This document shows positions 7,965-17,342 of a stretch of 64,000 bases of DNA, piece after piece (within the stretch, counting starts at the first letter, position 1; every line of letters begins with the position of its first letter). A model generated the notes under the pieces. That model was not told the origin of the DNA. It searched no databases and worked only from the letters and a program-made list of their open reading frames with translations. The stretch covers positions 2,987,001 to 3,051,000 of the forward strand of contig NZ_CP011028.1 in NCBI RefSeq assembly GCF_002221525.1, written 5' to 3'. Origin of the DNA: Pseudoalteromonas espejiana DSM 9414 (GTDB lineage Bacteria; Pseudomonadota; Gammaproteobacteria; Enterobacterales; Alteromonadaceae). The translations under genes and the position numbers were made by a program.

Positions 7965-8621
7965 ATGTTTCAATACCATTTTTCGAGTTACCTTGTTGAA
8001 CAATTACTCACATTTGCGGGTAGTAGTTATCAGCAATCAAAAAAAGAAGTGTTGATCCACCAGGATCAACCACTTAGTAAACTTGTGCTAGTTCGCAGCG
8101 GTACTATTTCGTTTAGTTATGATGTAGGCAACGGGCGCCGCCTATTATTAGGGCAGCTAGACTGCAACAACACATTAATTGGCGAAATAGAAGCACTTAA
8201 CAATAACCCCTGTATTTACACTGTTACCTGTTTTAGCGATGTAACTTACAACTTAATAGAGCTGCGCCATTGGCGTGCACTATTACTTGAAAAGCCAGAG
8301 CTTAGCTTATATACAGCACAAACTATTGCGGCTAAATTTCAAGAAAATCAAAAAATTAATCTTGATAAATTGCTACTGCCTTTAAGCTACAACATAGCTA
8401 AAGATTGCTTATTAAGGGCCGAGAATAACAACCCTACGTTACTTCGTGCATACCCTACTGTGAATGCAGAAGCAGAGCGCTTTGCCACCACAGAGCGTGC
8501 GTATCGTCGTGTGGTAACTGAACTGGTTGAAAAAGGCTTAGTGCAGCGCAGCTCTCATGGTCTAAAAGCGGTTGATACGGCAAGTTTAAGTGAATATGTT
8601 GATAGCTTTGCACAGCTTTAA
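7965..8621 (+). CDS. Crp/Fnr-family transcriptional regulator, YeiL-like
   Basis: DNA-binding regulator of 218 aa. A cyclic-nucleotide-binding-type beta-roll covers residues about 10-120 (LVLVRSGTISFSYDVGNGRRLLLGQL) and a winged helix-turn-helix lies at about 150-205 (AERFATTERAYRRVVTELVEKGLV). Size and layout match E. coli YeiL. The canonical cAMP-binding motif RPRERT/S is absent and there is no N-terminal Cys cluster for an Fe-S centre, so the signal is unclear. An in-frame TTG sits directly before the ATG; I chose the ATG. A palindrome in the leader may be its own operator. Confidence 0.8.
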   Translation: MFQYHFSSYLVEQLLTFAGSSYQQSKKEVLIHQDQPLSKLVLVRSGTISFSYDVGNGRRLLLGQLDCNNTLIGEIEALNNNPCIYTVTCFSDVTYNLIELRHWRALLLEKPELSLYTAQTIAAKFQENQKINLDKLLLPLSYNIAKDCLLRAENNNPTLLRAYPTVNAEAERFATTERAYRRVVTELVEKGLVQRSSHGLKAVDTASLSEYVDSFAQL

Positions 8622-8640
8622 AGGAGCTAAAAACAGACAC

Positions 8641-8667
8641 AAAAAAAAGGCCGTTATGGCCTTTTTT
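8641..8667 (+). terminator. Intrinsic terminator after the Crp/Fnr gene
   Basis: GGCC pairs with GGCC around GTTAT, extended by flanking A and T runs, and ends in T6. It lies 20 bases after the stop. Confidence 0.85.
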
Positions 8668-8774
8668 AGTTTGTAAGGTTTTTCATTCCAATACGCTATT
8701 AAGCTAGCTAAATTAGGGGATTAACGCATTTGGTTACTCGCCTTTAATAAGCCACATAATTATGCGAACGGATA

Positions 8775-9341
8775 TTACTTTTCTAGTAGAATATCTTGGA
8801 TATTAACTAAATCAGATTTACCTTCAATAATTTCATCCGGCGTTAAACCCGATAATTCATGCGGGAATACTAACCACTCTTCAGACTCATGGATAAAGTA
8901 ATCTGGCACCATCTCTACTTTAGAGTTTTTAGGCTTGTAATACGGACACGCCACGCGAATATCACGTGGTAAATTTAAGCGCATAAGCTCAGAAAGCTTT
9001 TCTTTAAGCGCAAAAATACTGCGGCCAGAATCAAACACGTCATCAACAATAAGTAATGAATCGCCTGCATTGGCGTTTTCTACAATGTAGTGCAAACCGT
9101 GTACTTTAATCTCTTTTGACTGCTTACCAATGCCGTAATAAGACGAAGTACGAACCGCAATATGGTCGGTTTCAATACCTTTGTAGTCGTAATATTCTTG
9201 CACAGCAATACCGATTGGTGCACCACCTCGCCAAATACCAATAATAAAGTCTGGACGAAAGCCATCTTTATAAACTTGTGCCGCTACGCGGAATGAATCT
9301 TCAAGTAGCTGTTGAGCTGTGATGTAGCACTTATCTGACAT
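8775..9341 (-). CDS. Purine-type phosphoribosyltransferase
   Basis: Type I phosphoribosyltransferase of 188 aa. The PRPP-binding motif LLIVDDVFDSGRSI is intact, and an upstream IIGIWRGGAPIGIAVQEYY contains the PPi loop. The type resembles the hypoxanthine/xanthine-guanine phosphoribosyltransferases used in purine salvage. Exact base preference cannot be fixed from sequence. The gene stands alone, with a promoter region on the right before pepB's terminator. Cytoplasmic. Confidence 0.82.
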   Translation of the reverse strand: MSDKCYITAQQLLEDSFRVAAQVYKDGFRPDFIIGIWRGGAPIGIAVQEYYDYKGIETDHIAVRTSSYYGIGKQSKEIKVHGLHYIVENANAGDSLLIVDDVFDSGRSIFALKEKLSELMRLNLPRDIRVACPYYKPKNSKVEMVPDYFIHESEEWLVFPHELSGLTPDEIIEGKSDLVNIQDILLEK

Positions 9342-9468
9342 AGTTTAGAACCCCAGTGGTGAGTATAACATTTGAGTGTAGGCTCTTTAGCCAATAATTA
9401 AACACCCAAACAGGTATTGGCGAAGGATTTTACCGTAAATAAAAAAAAATTGCTTGTCTGCAAATAGC

Positions 9469-9496
9469 AAAATAGGCACCAAATGGTGCCTATTTT
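9469..9496 (-). terminator. Terminator-like hairpin after pepB
   Basis: AAAATAGGCACC pairs with GGTGCCTATTTT across AAAT, 28 bases beyond the pepB stop. The T-run is interrupted, so strength is uncertain. Confidence 0.7.
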
Positions 9497-9523
9497 ATGT
9501 ATTAAACGCTTAGTTACGTACTA

Positions 9524-10819
9524 TTAAGCTTTTTCTAACAATGTACGTGCAACGGTTCGCATACCTTGCGTTGTTGCGCCAGCAGCCCATTGACTCGTGC
9601 TACCCATGTTAAATGCCGCGGCTAAATCTATGTGTACCCAACCCTTACCATCGTTAGGTACAAAGCGAGATAAAAAGCCAGCCGCATTTGATGCGCCACC
9701 GTAACCACCGCCTTTTTGAGCACGGCTGTTAGCTGTGTCAGCGTAGGGTGATGGGCAGTTTTGTTGGTGCCATTTTTCAAGTGGTAACGGCCATGCAGCT
9801 TCCATTTCTTGAGAGGCAAAGTCTTCTACTTCGCGGGCAAGTTCTTTATCCAGTGCAAATAAAGCATTGTACTCTTGGCCAACCGCAACAAGAGCAGCGC
9901 CAGTTAGGGTTGCAGCATCAATAATAAGTGGTGCGCCAGTTTCACCTGCAGCCATTAGGCCATCGGCAAGCACTAAACGCCCTTCAGCATCGGTGTTTAC
10001 AATCTCTACTGTCGTGCCATTTTTGTACGTTAAAATGTCACCTAATTTGTAGGCATGACCCGAAATTAAGTTTTCCGCACAGCATAAGAACAACTTAATG
10101 CGTTTTTCAATACCGCGGTTAATAGCTAATGCTAAGCCTGCAGTTACCGTTGCTGCACCCCCCATATCGCACTTCATTCCTAGCATACCTTCGCTAGATT
10201 TGATTGAGTAACCGCCAGAGTCAAAAGTAATACCTTTACCTACAAGTGCTGCACTCACTGGCGCGTTTTCATCGCCTGTTGGGTTGTAGTCAAGCTCAAG
10301 TAATACAGGTGGGCGCTCTGAGCCACGGCCAACCGCGTGAATACCAATCCACTGCTGCTCTAATAAGGCATCACCTTTAATTATTTGGTAACTTACGTGC
10401 TCAGGCGCTAATGATTGAATAAATTCAGCGGCTTTTTCAGCAAGGCTCTCTGGGTAAATGTCATCGGCTGTGCCGTTAACCATTTCGCGAGCCCAAGTAG
10501 CTGACGCTTTTAAATGCGCAAGCTCTTTAATATCTGACTGTGCATTATCAACAAACTCAACACCGTTTAACGATTTAGGTGTTACAAAGCCTTGATAAAA
10601 AGCCCATTGGCTTTCAGTGCACCATGTATCGCCAGCAAGCTCTACGCTTTTTACGCCTTGGCTAGCAATAGTACGTGCCGCTTTTTGAACATTTTTTAAT
10701 GTTTCTTGCTCAGATAAATGAACCGTTGCGCCTTGCTCGTTAAAAGACAACGTGGCGTTTTCGCCCCAATGACTCGGTGCTGCTTGCTCGCTTAGTTGAA
10801 CAACAAATTTTTCACTCAT
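9524..10819 (-). CDS. pepB: Peptidase B (leucyl aminopeptidase family M17)
   Basis: Cytoplasmic metallo-aminopeptidase of 431 aa (E. coli PepB 427). The M17 signature NTDAEGRL, the upstream metal-ligand segment GKGITFDSGGYSIK and the KCDMGGAATV stretch are all present. It removes N-terminal residues from short peptides as a hexamer. I start at the ATG opening MSEKF, which has AAGGG upstream, rather than an ATG six codons earlier. Divergent from sfsA. Confidence 0.93.
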   Translation of the reverse strand: MSEKFVVQLSEQAAPSHWGENATLSFNEQGATVHLSEQETLKNVQKAARTIASQGVKSVELAGDTWCTESQWAFYQGFVTPKSLNGVEFVDNAQSDIKELAHLKASATWAREMVNGTADDIYPESLAEKAAEFIQSLAPEHVSYQIIKGDALLEQQWIGIHAVGRGSERPPVLLELDYNPTGDENAPVSAALVGKGITFDSGGYSIKSSEGMLGMKCDMGGAATVTAGLALAINRGIEKRIKLFLCCAENLISGHAYKLGDILTYKNGTTVEIVNTDAEGRLVLADGLMAAGETGAPLIIDAATLTGAALVAVGQEYNALFALDKELAREVEDFASQEMEAAWPLPLEKWHQQNCPSPYADTANSRAQKGGGYGGASNAAGFLSRFVPNDGKGWVHIDLAAAFNMGSTSQWAAGATTQGMRTVARTLLEKA

Positions 10820-10939
10820 GTTAGAATACCCTTGCACTTAAATGTGCCAACGAGTTTACTATAGTGCGCACAAGTTCCCAACAGCTTGAGATAAATAACA
10901 TAAACCAACGCGCCAGCTGCGTTTAGTATTGGAATTTAG

Positions 10940-11665
10940 ATGAAATACACCCCCGCCTTACAACCAGCCACATTGTTAAAACGTTACAAACGCTTTTTAG
11001 CCGACTTACAGCTCAGTGATGGAAAAGAGTTTACTGCGCACTGCGCCAACACAGGTAAAATGACCGGCTGCGCAGAGCCAGGATTTACTGCTTTTTACTC
11101 AACCAGTAATAACGCTAAACGTAAGTATCCACATTCGTTAGAACTTACCCAAAATGACTTATCGCAGCTTATTTGTGTAAATACAGCCGTTGCTAATAAA
11201 GTAATAGAAGAAGCCATACATAATAATGTGATTACTGAGCTTAGCGGCTATGAGCAACTTCAAAGTGAAGTAAAATATGGTAGCGAAAACAGCCGTATCG
11301 ACTTTTTACTAAGTAATACTGATAAACCCGATTGTTATGTAGAGGTAAAGTCGGTCACATTACTAAGTCAAAGTGAACCTGCAAGCGGCCAAGGATATTT
11401 TCCGGATGCGCAAACGCTGCGCGGGCAAAAACATATTCGCGAACTAATAGAAATGATCGAACAAGGCCATCGAGCAGTATTACTGTTCGCTGTTTTGCAT
11501 GAGGGCATTAACAGTGTAAGCGCCGCCACGCATATAGACAAAAAATACAGTGAGCTTTTAAGCATCGCAATTACTAAAGGTGTTGAGGTATATGCGTACA
11601 AAGCGAGTATTTCGGCAGATGAAGTCGTTATTGATAAGCAAATAACATTTATCGAAAATCCATAA
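10940..11665 (+). CDS. sfsA: SfsA family protein
   Basis: Protein of 241 aa with the full SfsA pattern: [12 protein letters not shown] at the N-terminus, [14 protein letters not shown] at about 35-48, and the nuclease-like core RIDFLL followed by [10 protein letters not shown]. SfsA was first described as a maltose-metabolism stimulator and has an OB-type N-domain and a PD-(D/E)XK-like C-domain; its biochemical role is still unclear. It lies directly upstream of dksA, the same neighbourhood as in E. coli. Confidence 0.92.
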   Translation: MKYTPALQPATLLKRYKRFLADLQLSDGKEFTAHCANTGKMTGCAEPGFTAFYSTSNNAKRKYPHSLELTQNDLSQLICVNTAVANKVIEEAIHNNVITELSGYEQLQSEVKYGSENSRIDFLLSNTDKPDCYVEVKSVTLLSQSEPASGQGYFPDAQTLRGQKHIRELIEMIEQGHRAVLLFAVLHEGINSVSAATHIDKKYSELLSIAITKGVEVYAYKASISADEVVIDKQITFIENP

Positions 11666-11716
11666 AATGCATCTGTTAAATTTAAAATGAAAAATTAACT
11701 TGTTTTTAAACTTTTT

Positions 11717-11791
11717 GCCCATATAAATAGGCAAGTTTAAATACCGAAATAACGATTAATAAAGCATCAAATTAAAAATATGGGCCTTTTT
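11717..11791 (+). other. Long-range inverted repeat with T-run between sfsA and dksA
   Basis: GCCCATAT (11717-11724) pairs with ATATGGGC (11778-11785), followed by C and T5. A competing small hairpin, TTGCC with GGCAA at 11715-11734, overlaps the left arm. It may be an sfsA terminator with a long loop, or two mutually exclusive structures. The loop of about 53 bases makes it a weak terminator call. Confidence 0.35.
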
Positions 11792-11838
11792 AGTCAAAAC
11801 ACATGGTTGAAGCTAATTCGATTAATTAAAAAATAAAT

Positions 11839-11867
11839 TTGCCTAGGGTATGAGATTCTGCTATTTA
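11839..11867 (+). promoter_or_regulatory. Candidate sigma-70 promoter of dksA, GC-rich discriminator
   Basis: TTGCCT (11839-11844), a 17-base spacer and TATTTA (11862-11867), followed by the GC-rich stretch CCGCCGGC just before the likely start point. Such discriminators are typical of promoters inhibited by ppGpp and DksA. This would fit autoregulation of dksA. Confidence 0.5.
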
Positions 11868-11916
11868 TACCGCCGGCTAATGCTGAGGCATTAAATTAAG
11901 GATTTAGGAGAGAGTT

Positions 11917-12360
11917 ATGCCAGACCAAAAAAGACATGGTTTATTGGCTCAGGCCGGTATAGAGCCATACCAAGAAAAGCCGGGCGAAGAGTACATGAAT
12001 GAAGCACAACGTGCTCATTTTAAAGCGATTTTAGAAGCGTGGCGTAACGACTTACGTAACGAAGTAGACCGTACAAAGTCTCACATGCAAGACGAAGCTG
12101 CTAACTTTCCTGATCCCGTTGACCGCGCTGCACAAGAAGAAGAGTTCTCTTTAGAGCTTCGTACTCGTGACCGCGAACGTAAACTGATCAAAAAAATTGA
12201 AAAAACAATCAATTTAATTAAAGAAGACGAATTTGGTTTTTGTGAGTCATGCGGAATCGAAATTGGTATACGTCGCTTAGAAGCACGTCCTACTGCCGAT
12301 TTATGCGTAGACTGTAAAACTCTTGCAGAAATTAAAGAAAAGCAAGCTGGACGCGGTTAA
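11917..12360 (+). CDS. dksA: RNA polymerase-binding transcription factor DksA
   Basis: Transcription factor of 147 aa that inserts into the RNA polymerase secondary channel and works with ppGpp. The coiled-coil tip Asp66 and Asp69 in [12 protein letters not shown] correspond to E. coli Asp71 and Asp74. The zinc finger is formed by Cys109, Cys112, Cys130 and Cys133. A strong GGAGAGAG ribosome site precedes the ATG. It is followed after 17 bases by gluQ, the classic pair. Confidence 0.97.
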   Translation: MPDQKRHGLLAQAGIEPYQEKPGEEYMNEAQRAHFKAILEAWRNDLRNEVDRTKSHMQDEAANFPDPVDRAAQEEEFSLELRTRDRERKLIKKIEKTINLIKEDEFGFCESCGIEIGIRRLEARPTADLCVDCKTLAEIKEKQAGRG

Positions 12361-12377
12361 TTAAAAATTAGTTAACT

Positions 12378-13322
12378 ATGTCTCCTACAGCCGTTACCAC
12401 GCCAAAGCGTGACTATCGCGGTCGATTTGCACCGTCTCCTTCTGGGCCACTTCATTTTGGCTCACTTGTGGCGGCTGTGGGCAGCTACCTTGATGCTAAA
12501 GTTAATCAGGGTAAATGGTTAGTGCGCATTGAAGACATTGACACCACGCGGGTAGTCAAAAATGCCGATACCGATATTCTAAATACCTTACAAGCCTATG
12601 GTCTCTACTGGGACGAATCAGTTGTTTACCAAACCCAGCGTTTAAGCCTTTATCAAGACGTAGTTACCTCGCTAATAGATGAAGCGTTAGTGTATGGCTG
12701 TCGTTGCTCTCGAAAACAAATTAAAGCGATTGGTGGAATATATCAAGGCCATTGTAAAACCCTTAATTTGCCTACTGAGCAAGGCGCGCTTCGCCTCAGC
12801 CAGAAGTACCCCACTACGCATTTTAGTGATTTAATTCAGGGCGATATCACGGTAAACAGTGCATTAGCTTATGAAGATTACATTATAAAACGCAGTGATG
12901 GATTATTTGCCTATCAACTTGTTGTGGTTATTGACGACATTGAGCAAGGCATTAACCGTGTTGTACGCGGCGCTGATTTAATAGAGCCCACGGCGCGGCA
13001 AATTAGCTTGTTTAAACAACTTAATAAGCCCACACCAGAGTACGCGCATTTACCACTGGCCGTTGCAGAGCCGGGCTTTAAGCTATCTAAGCAAAATTAT
13101 GCGCCCGCAATTAGCATAAGCAACCCAAAGCCTGCGCTTATTGATGCCTTTGCCTTTTTAAATTTACCTGTGCATGCGCAATTACACGACTTAACTATTG
13201 AGCAATTAATAGCATGGGCTATTAACGAATTTAGCTTAACCAAGGTACCACGCATACCTGAAATTCAAATTTCTCAGGAGCAACATCTAAACAGCACTAA
13301 ATTTATCCATTTAAGTAAATAA
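12378..13322 (+). CDS. gluQ: Glutamyl-Q tRNA(Asp) synthetase
   Basis: Truncated glutamyl-tRNA synthetase paralogue of 314 aa lacking the anticodon-binding domain. It attaches glutamate to queuosine in tRNA-Asp. It has the HIGH-like segment APSPSGPLHFGSL, a Cys-rich zinc site (CRCSRKQI ... YQGHCK) and the KMSKS-like KLSKQN. It follows dksA after 17 bases, as in E. coli dksA-yadB. Confidence 0.94.
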   Translation: MSPTAVTTPKRDYRGRFAPSPSGPLHFGSLVAAVGSYLDAKVNQGKWLVRIEDIDTTRVVKNADTDILNTLQAYGLYWDESVVYQTQRLSLYQDVVTSLIDEALVYGCRCSRKQIKAIGGIYQGHCKTLNLPTEQGALRLSQKYPTTHFSDLIQGDITVNSALAYEDYIIKRSDGLFAYQLVVVIDDIEQGINRVVRGADLIEPTARQISLFKQLNKPTPEYAHLPLAVAEPGFKLSKQNYAPAISISNPKPALIDAFAFLNLPVHAQLHDLTIEQLIAWAINEFSLTKVPRIPEIQISQEQHLNSTKFIHLSK

Positions 13323-13366
13323 AAAACGCTAAAAACAGCTTAAATTCAGTCCATCAACTTAATTTT

Positions 13367-13383
13367 TATACCGCGCTGGTATA
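13367..13383. repeat. Small inverted repeat in the pcnB leader region
   Basis: TATACC pairs with GGTATA around GCGCT. A second inverted repeat (ATAGCC with GGCTAT) follows at about 13386-13408. A TATAAT hexamer at 13434-13439 is a possible -10 for pcnB but has no convincing -35. Confidence 0.3.
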
Positions 13384-13504
13384 TGATAGCCGCCTAAATA
13401 TAGGCTATTTACAATAAACACAAAGCACCGCACTATAATAGCTAACTTACTGTGCTTTATGATTGCGATGACCAGCCAATCATCATTTCTGTAGGAGACA
13501 GATT

Positions 13505-14890
13505 ATTATTTCCAAGCTTTTTCAATTTTGCAGGCAAATAATCGGCCCAAATGCCGATACGCAAAGCACTCAAACAAGTGATGAACCGGTTGTAATTACA
13601 CGCGGTGAACATGGCATTTCACGCAAACAATTTAGCCCAAATGCAATCAAAGTACTTTACCGTTTAAAAGACGGTGGCTACGACGCGTACCTAGTAGGTG
13701 GTTGTATTCGCGATATATTGTTAGGCCAGCAACCAAAAGATTTTGACGTTGTAACCAACGCAACGCCTGAGCAAGTTAAAAAGCTATTTAGAAACTGTCG
13801 CCTAATTGGTCGCCGCTTTCGTTTAGCGCACATTGTTTTTGGCCGCGAAATAATTGAAGTGGCAACAATGCGTGGGCACCATGAAGCGCAAGAAGATAAA
13901 AACCAAATTAGCCAATCAAGTGAGCAAGGCCAATTATTGCGCGACAACGTATTTGGCAGCATTGAAGAAGACGCAGAGCGTCGTGATTTTTCAATTAACG
14001 CCTTGTACTACTCAATTAACGACTTTTGTATTTACGACTACGCCAACGGTTTAGCAGCAATACAAGCAAAGCAAATTGAGTTAATTGGCGACCCAGAAAC
14101 ACGTTACCGCGAAGACCCTGTACGTATGTTACGTGCAGTGCGTTTTGCAACAAAGCTTGATATGAGCATAGCGCCAAAAAGTGAAAAGCCAATTACCGCG
14201 CTTGCCAGCTTACTTGATAATATTCCGCCTGCACGTTTATTTGAAGAAGTACTTAAGCTGTTTTTAAACGGCAAAGCAGAAGCAAACTATTTAATGCTTC
14301 GTCAATACGGTTTATTCAAATCGTTATTCCCTGAGCTTGATAAAATTTTAGATAAAAACCCAGACGGCTTAGAAGCTGAATTTATTCAGCAGATGTTTCA
14401 AAATACCGATAAGCGCATAAATGCTGATAAAAAAGTAACACCTGCTTTTATATTTGCCGCCTTACTGTGGTTCCCGCTGCTTGAACGTGCAGATAAAATT
14501 AAACAACAAGAGCAACTTTCTTACTTTGATGCATTTGCGCAAGCCATGAACAAAGTGTTAAGTGAAAACGCTCAGCATATAGCTGTACCTAAGCGCTTTA
14601 CGCTCGGTGCACGCGATATTTGGCATATACAGCAACGTTTAGATAAACGTGCTGGTCAGCGCGCTTACAGGCTTACCCAGCAACCTCGATTTAAAGCCGC
14701 TTATGACTTTTTATTATTGCGTGTTGATGCGGGCGAGCAACAACATATTGAGCTTGCTCAGTGGTGGACCCAGTACTTAAGCCAAGATATAAACGGCCAA
14801 AAAGAAATGGTTAAAACACTTGGTCATCAAGGTGGGCCTAAACCGCGCAAGCGCCCTCGCCGTCGAACGACTAAAAAGCCAGCTGAGTAA
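13505..14890 (+). CDS. pcnB: Poly(A) polymerase I, AUU start
   Basis: Polyadenylates RNA 3' ends and promotes RNA decay; also related to CCA-adding enzymes. I place the start at ATT 13505, giving 461 aa (E. coli 465). AGGAG at 13493-13497 is 7 bases upstream. The frame from there reads SKLFQFCRQII and then ISRKQFSPNAIKVLYRL, which aligns residue by residue with the E. coli N-terminus (FCRKVL; ISRKDISENALKVMYRL). There is no ATG, GTG or TTG in frame before TTG 13718, and that one would delete the helix preceding the catalytic GGCIRDILLG and DFDV. E. coli pcnB also starts at AUU. The C-terminus is a basic Arg/Lys tail. folK follows after 4 bases. Confidence 0.9.
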   Translation: MISKLFQFCRQIIGPNADTQSTQTSDEPVVITRGEHGISRKQFSPNAIKVLYRLKDGGYDAYLVGGCIRDILLGQQPKDFDVVTNATPEQVKKLFRNCRLIGRRFRLAHIVFGREIIEVATMRGHHEAQEDKNQISQSSEQGQLLRDNVFGSIEEDAERRDFSINALYYSINDFCIYDYANGLAAIQAKQIELIGDPETRYREDPVRMLRAVRFATKLDMSIAPKSEKPITALASLLDNIPPARLFEEVLKLFLNGKAEANYLMLRQYGLFKSLFPELDKILDKNPDGLEAEFIQQMFQNTDKRINADKKVTPAFIFAALLWFPLLERADKIKQQEQLSYFDAFAQAMNKVLSENAQHIAVPKRFTLGARDIWHIQQRLDKRAGQRAYRLTQQPRFKAAYDFLLLRVDAGEQQHIELAQWWTQYLSQDINGQKEMVKTLGHQGGPKPRKRPRRRTTKKPAE

Positions 14891-14894
14891 TTGC

Positions 14895-15380
14895 ATGCAG
14901 TGTGTATATTTGGGTTTAGGTGCCAATCTAAACTCACCTAAAGAGCAGCTTGATAACGCAGTTACTGCGCTTAAAAAGCTGCCCAATTGTGAATTTACAA
15001 GTGTGTCGCATTATTACGCCAGTAAACCTATGGGCCCACAAGATCAGCCCGACTACGTTAATGCGGTAGCCTGTATTAAAACATCACTTGAGCCAGAGCA
15101 ATTGCTTGATTTAACACAAGCGATTGAACTTGAGCATGGCCGCGTAAGAAAGGCACAGCGCTGGGGGCCACGCACGCTCGATATTGATACTTTACTTTTT
15201 GGCCAGCAAATTATTAATACGGCACGTTTAACTGTGCCCCATTACGGCCTAAGTGAGCGAGAGTTTGTAGTTTATCCGTTGCTAGAACTTGCCCCAGAAC
15301 TTATTTTACCAAGCGGCATTGCTTTAAAAACCATTGCGCAAAATTTACCGCTCAACGACTTACAACAATTACCTCTGTAA
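14895..15380 (+). CDS. folK: 6-hydroxymethyl-7,8-dihydropterin pyrophosphokinase
   Basis: Folate biosynthesis enzyme of 161 aa (E. coli 159) that transfers pyrophosphate from ATP to 6-hydroxymethyl-dihydropterin. The signature RWGPRTLDIDTLLFG is complete, with LGLGANL at the N-terminus and YVNAV in the pterin region. I start at the ATG 4 bases after the pcnB stop; the frame extends upstream only by overlapping pcnB. The pcnB-folK pairing is the same as in E. coli. Confidence 0.94.
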   Translation: MQCVYLGLGANLNSPKEQLDNAVTALKKLPNCEFTSVSHYYASKPMGPQDQPDYVNAVACIKTSLEPEQLLDLTQAIELEHGRVRKAQRWGPRTLDIDTLLFGQQIINTARLTVPHYGLSEREFVVYPLLELAPELILPSGIALKTIAQNLPLNDLQQLPL

Positions 15381-15410
15381 TTAACCAAGGCTTATGCCTG
15401 CGAGGATATT

Positions 15411-16205
15411 ATGTCTAAAATAACCGTTTCTACTTTAAATAAAATGAAAGCAGAAAATAACAAAATCACTGCATTAACCGCCTACGATGCGAGTTTTGCT
15501 AAGTTATTTCACGATAACGGTGTGGAGGTTATTTTGGTTGGCGATTCATTAGGCATGGTGCTTCAAGGAGGAGACGACACCCTTGGCGTAACCAATCAAG
15601 ATATTGCCTATCATACACGCTGTGTACGAGGTGGTAGCCGTGAGCTATTTGTTATTGCCGACATGTCATTTATGACCTACTCAAATGTGAGTGATACCTG
15701 TAAAAATGCCGCAGAGCTAATGCGCGCTGGCGCCAATATGGTTAAGCTTGAAGGCGGTGAATGGCTGCACGAAAGCATAAAAAGCATAACGCAACAAGGT
15801 ATTCCTGTGTGCGGGCACTTAGGGTTAACGCCACAATCAGTGCATGTATTTGGCGGCTTTAAAATTCAAGGCCGCGAAGAAGAAAAAGCACAAAAAATGA
15901 TTGAAGACGCTAAATCGCTTGAAGATGCCGGCGCACAATTATTAGTACTTGAGTGTATTCCAAGTGCACTTGCTAAACGCATTACCGATGCTGTTAACAT
16001 TCCTACTATTGGTATTGGTGCTGGTAATGTAACCGACGGTCAAATTTTGGTAATGCACGACCTTGTTGGTATTTCAGCAGGGTACATTCCTAAATTTTCT
16101 AAAAACTTTTTACTGGAAACTGGCAACATGCCAGATGCGGTTAAAAAGTATTGTACAGACGTTAAAAGTGGCGCATTTCCAAGTGCCGAACATGAGTTTA
16201 AATAA
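15411..16205 (+). CDS. panB: 3-methyl-2-oxobutanoate hydroxymethyltransferase
   Basis: First enzyme of pantothenate synthesis, 264 aa, making ketopantoate from alpha-ketoisovalerate and methylene-tetrahydrofolate. The typical [47 protein letters not shown] and GIGAG segments are present. GAGGAT is the ribosome site. The stop overlaps the panC start by one base (TAATG), so the two are translationally coupled. Confidence 0.96.
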   Translation: MSKITVSTLNKMKAENNKITALTAYDASFAKLFHDNGVEVILVGDSLGMVLQGGDDTLGVTNQDIAYHTRCVRGGSRELFVIADMSFMTYSNVSDTCKNAAELMRAGANMVKLEGGEWLHESIKSITQQGIPVCGHLGLTPQSVHVFGGFKIQGREEEKAQKMIEDAKSLEDAGAQLLVLECIPSALAKRITDAVNIPTIGIGAGNVTDGQILVMHDLVGISAGYIPKFSKNFLLETGNMPDAVKKYCTDVKSGAFPSAEHEFK

Positions 16206-17053
16206 TGCAGTCAATTACTGAAATCAAATCGTTACGTAGTCAAATTAAAGCATGGCGCCAAGCGGGTTTAAGCGTGGCATTAGTGCCTACTATGGGCAAC
16301 TTACACCGTGGTCATTTTTCGCTTGTAGAAAAGGCAAAAACAATGGCCGATAAGGTTGTTGTTAGTATTTTTGTAAACCCTATGCAATTTGGCGCTAACG
16401 AAGATTTAGATAACTATCCACGTACACTTAACGCAGACAAACAAGGCTTAGCCGAACTAGACACCGACATTGTATTTACGCCAAGCGTAGACACTATTTA
16501 CCCTAATGGCTTAGGTGAGCAGAGCTTTGTTGATGTACCTGGTGTTTCAATGGGTTATTGCGGTGGCACGCGCCCTGGCCATTTTAAAGGGGTTGCGACC
16601 GTTGTTACTAAGTTATTTAATTTAGTACAGCCAGATTACGCCTGCTTTGGTGAAAAAGACTTTCAGCAGCTGCAAGTTATTAAAACCATGGTACGTGACT
16701 TATCAATTCCGGTTGAAGTAGTTGGTGTACCGACCATGCGTGAAGTATCGGGCCTGGCTATGAGTTCGCGTAATGGGTATTTATCAGCTGATCAAAAAGC
16801 AACAGCCACAGCGCTATTTACCACGCTAAATGCATGCGCTGAGCAGTTAAAAGCAGGTAATACTGATTATAAAGCGCTTCAACAAAGTGCTAAACAAAGC
16901 TTAGAACAGGCAGGCCTTAAACCTGACTATTTTGAGATAGCTCAACGAGATACATTAAAAGCTGCTACACTTGATGATACACAATTTGTTATTTTAGCCG
17001 CGGCCTATTTAGGCAGTGTTAGATTAATAGACAACTTACAAGTTGTAATTTAA
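16205..17053 (+). CDS. panC: Pantothenate synthetase
   Basis: ATP-dependent ligase of 282 aa that joins pantoate and beta-alanine. It contains [14 protein letters not shown] (HIGH-like), [20 protein letters not shown] and MSSRNGYLS (KMSKS-like). One-base overlap with panB. No panD follows here, so aspartate decarboxylase must be encoded elsewhere. Confidence 0.96.
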   Translation: MQSITEIKSLRSQIKAWRQAGLSVALVPTMGNLHRGHFSLVEKAKTMADKVVVSIFVNPMQFGANEDLDNYPRTLNADKQGLAELDTDIVFTPSVDTIYPNGLGEQSFVDVPGVSMGYCGGTRPGHFKGVATVVTKLFNLVQPDYACFGEKDFQQLQVIKTMVRDLSIPVEVVGVPTMREVSGLAMSSRNGYLSADQKATATALFTTLNACAEQLKAGNTDYKALQQSAKQSLEQAGLKPDYFEIAQRDTLKAATLDDTQFVILAAAYLGSVRLIDNLQVVI

Positions 17054-17083
17054 TACTCGCGCAGCTCACTTTTAAGGATAAGC

Positions 17084-17320
17084 ATGCAAACAATTATTAA
17101 ATCGAGTGTAATCGCCCTTTCATTTTCATTGTTAGCTGCTTGCCAAAACCAAGTGCAAAACCCTGAATTAAACCAATGTGCACAGCAAAACTATCAATGC
17201 GAAAGCACCTGTGAGCAGCAATCTATTGCCCAAGGCTTAAAGCAGCAAGTATGCTCTGCTAAATGTGTAGAAAGTTACAATCAGTGTAAAGCTCAAGCCG
17301 AAAAATTAGGTAGCTTATAA
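17084..17320 (+). CDS. Cys-rich small lipoprotein with mirrored CX3C pattern
   Basis: Predicted lipoprotein of 78 aa. The lipobox LAAC gives lipidated Cys20. The mature part has six more cysteines at 32, 39, 43, 57, 61 and 68, spaced C-x6-C-x3-C and then, mirrored, C-x3-C-x6-C around a 13-residue turn. This fits an alpha-helical hairpin closed by three disulfides (32-68, 39-61, 43-57). I know no named family for it. AAGGAT precedes the ATG. It lies 30 bases after panC and before a strong terminator, so it is probably co-transcribed with the pan genes. Confidence 0.75.
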   Translation: MQTIIKSSVIALSFSLLAACQNQVQNPELNQCAQQNYQCESTCEQQSIAQGLKQQVCSAKCVESYNQCKAQAEKLGSL

Positions 17321-17342
17321 TTTAACTTTAAATTTTAAGCAC

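Noticed and set aside
13718..14890. pcnB starting at TTG 13718
   Set aside because: It would remove the conserved N-terminal helix and part of the GGCIRDILLG nucleotide-binding region, and has no ribosome site.
16205..17083. panD after panC
   Set aside because: No aspartate decarboxylase frame is present; the next gene is an unrelated lipoprotein.
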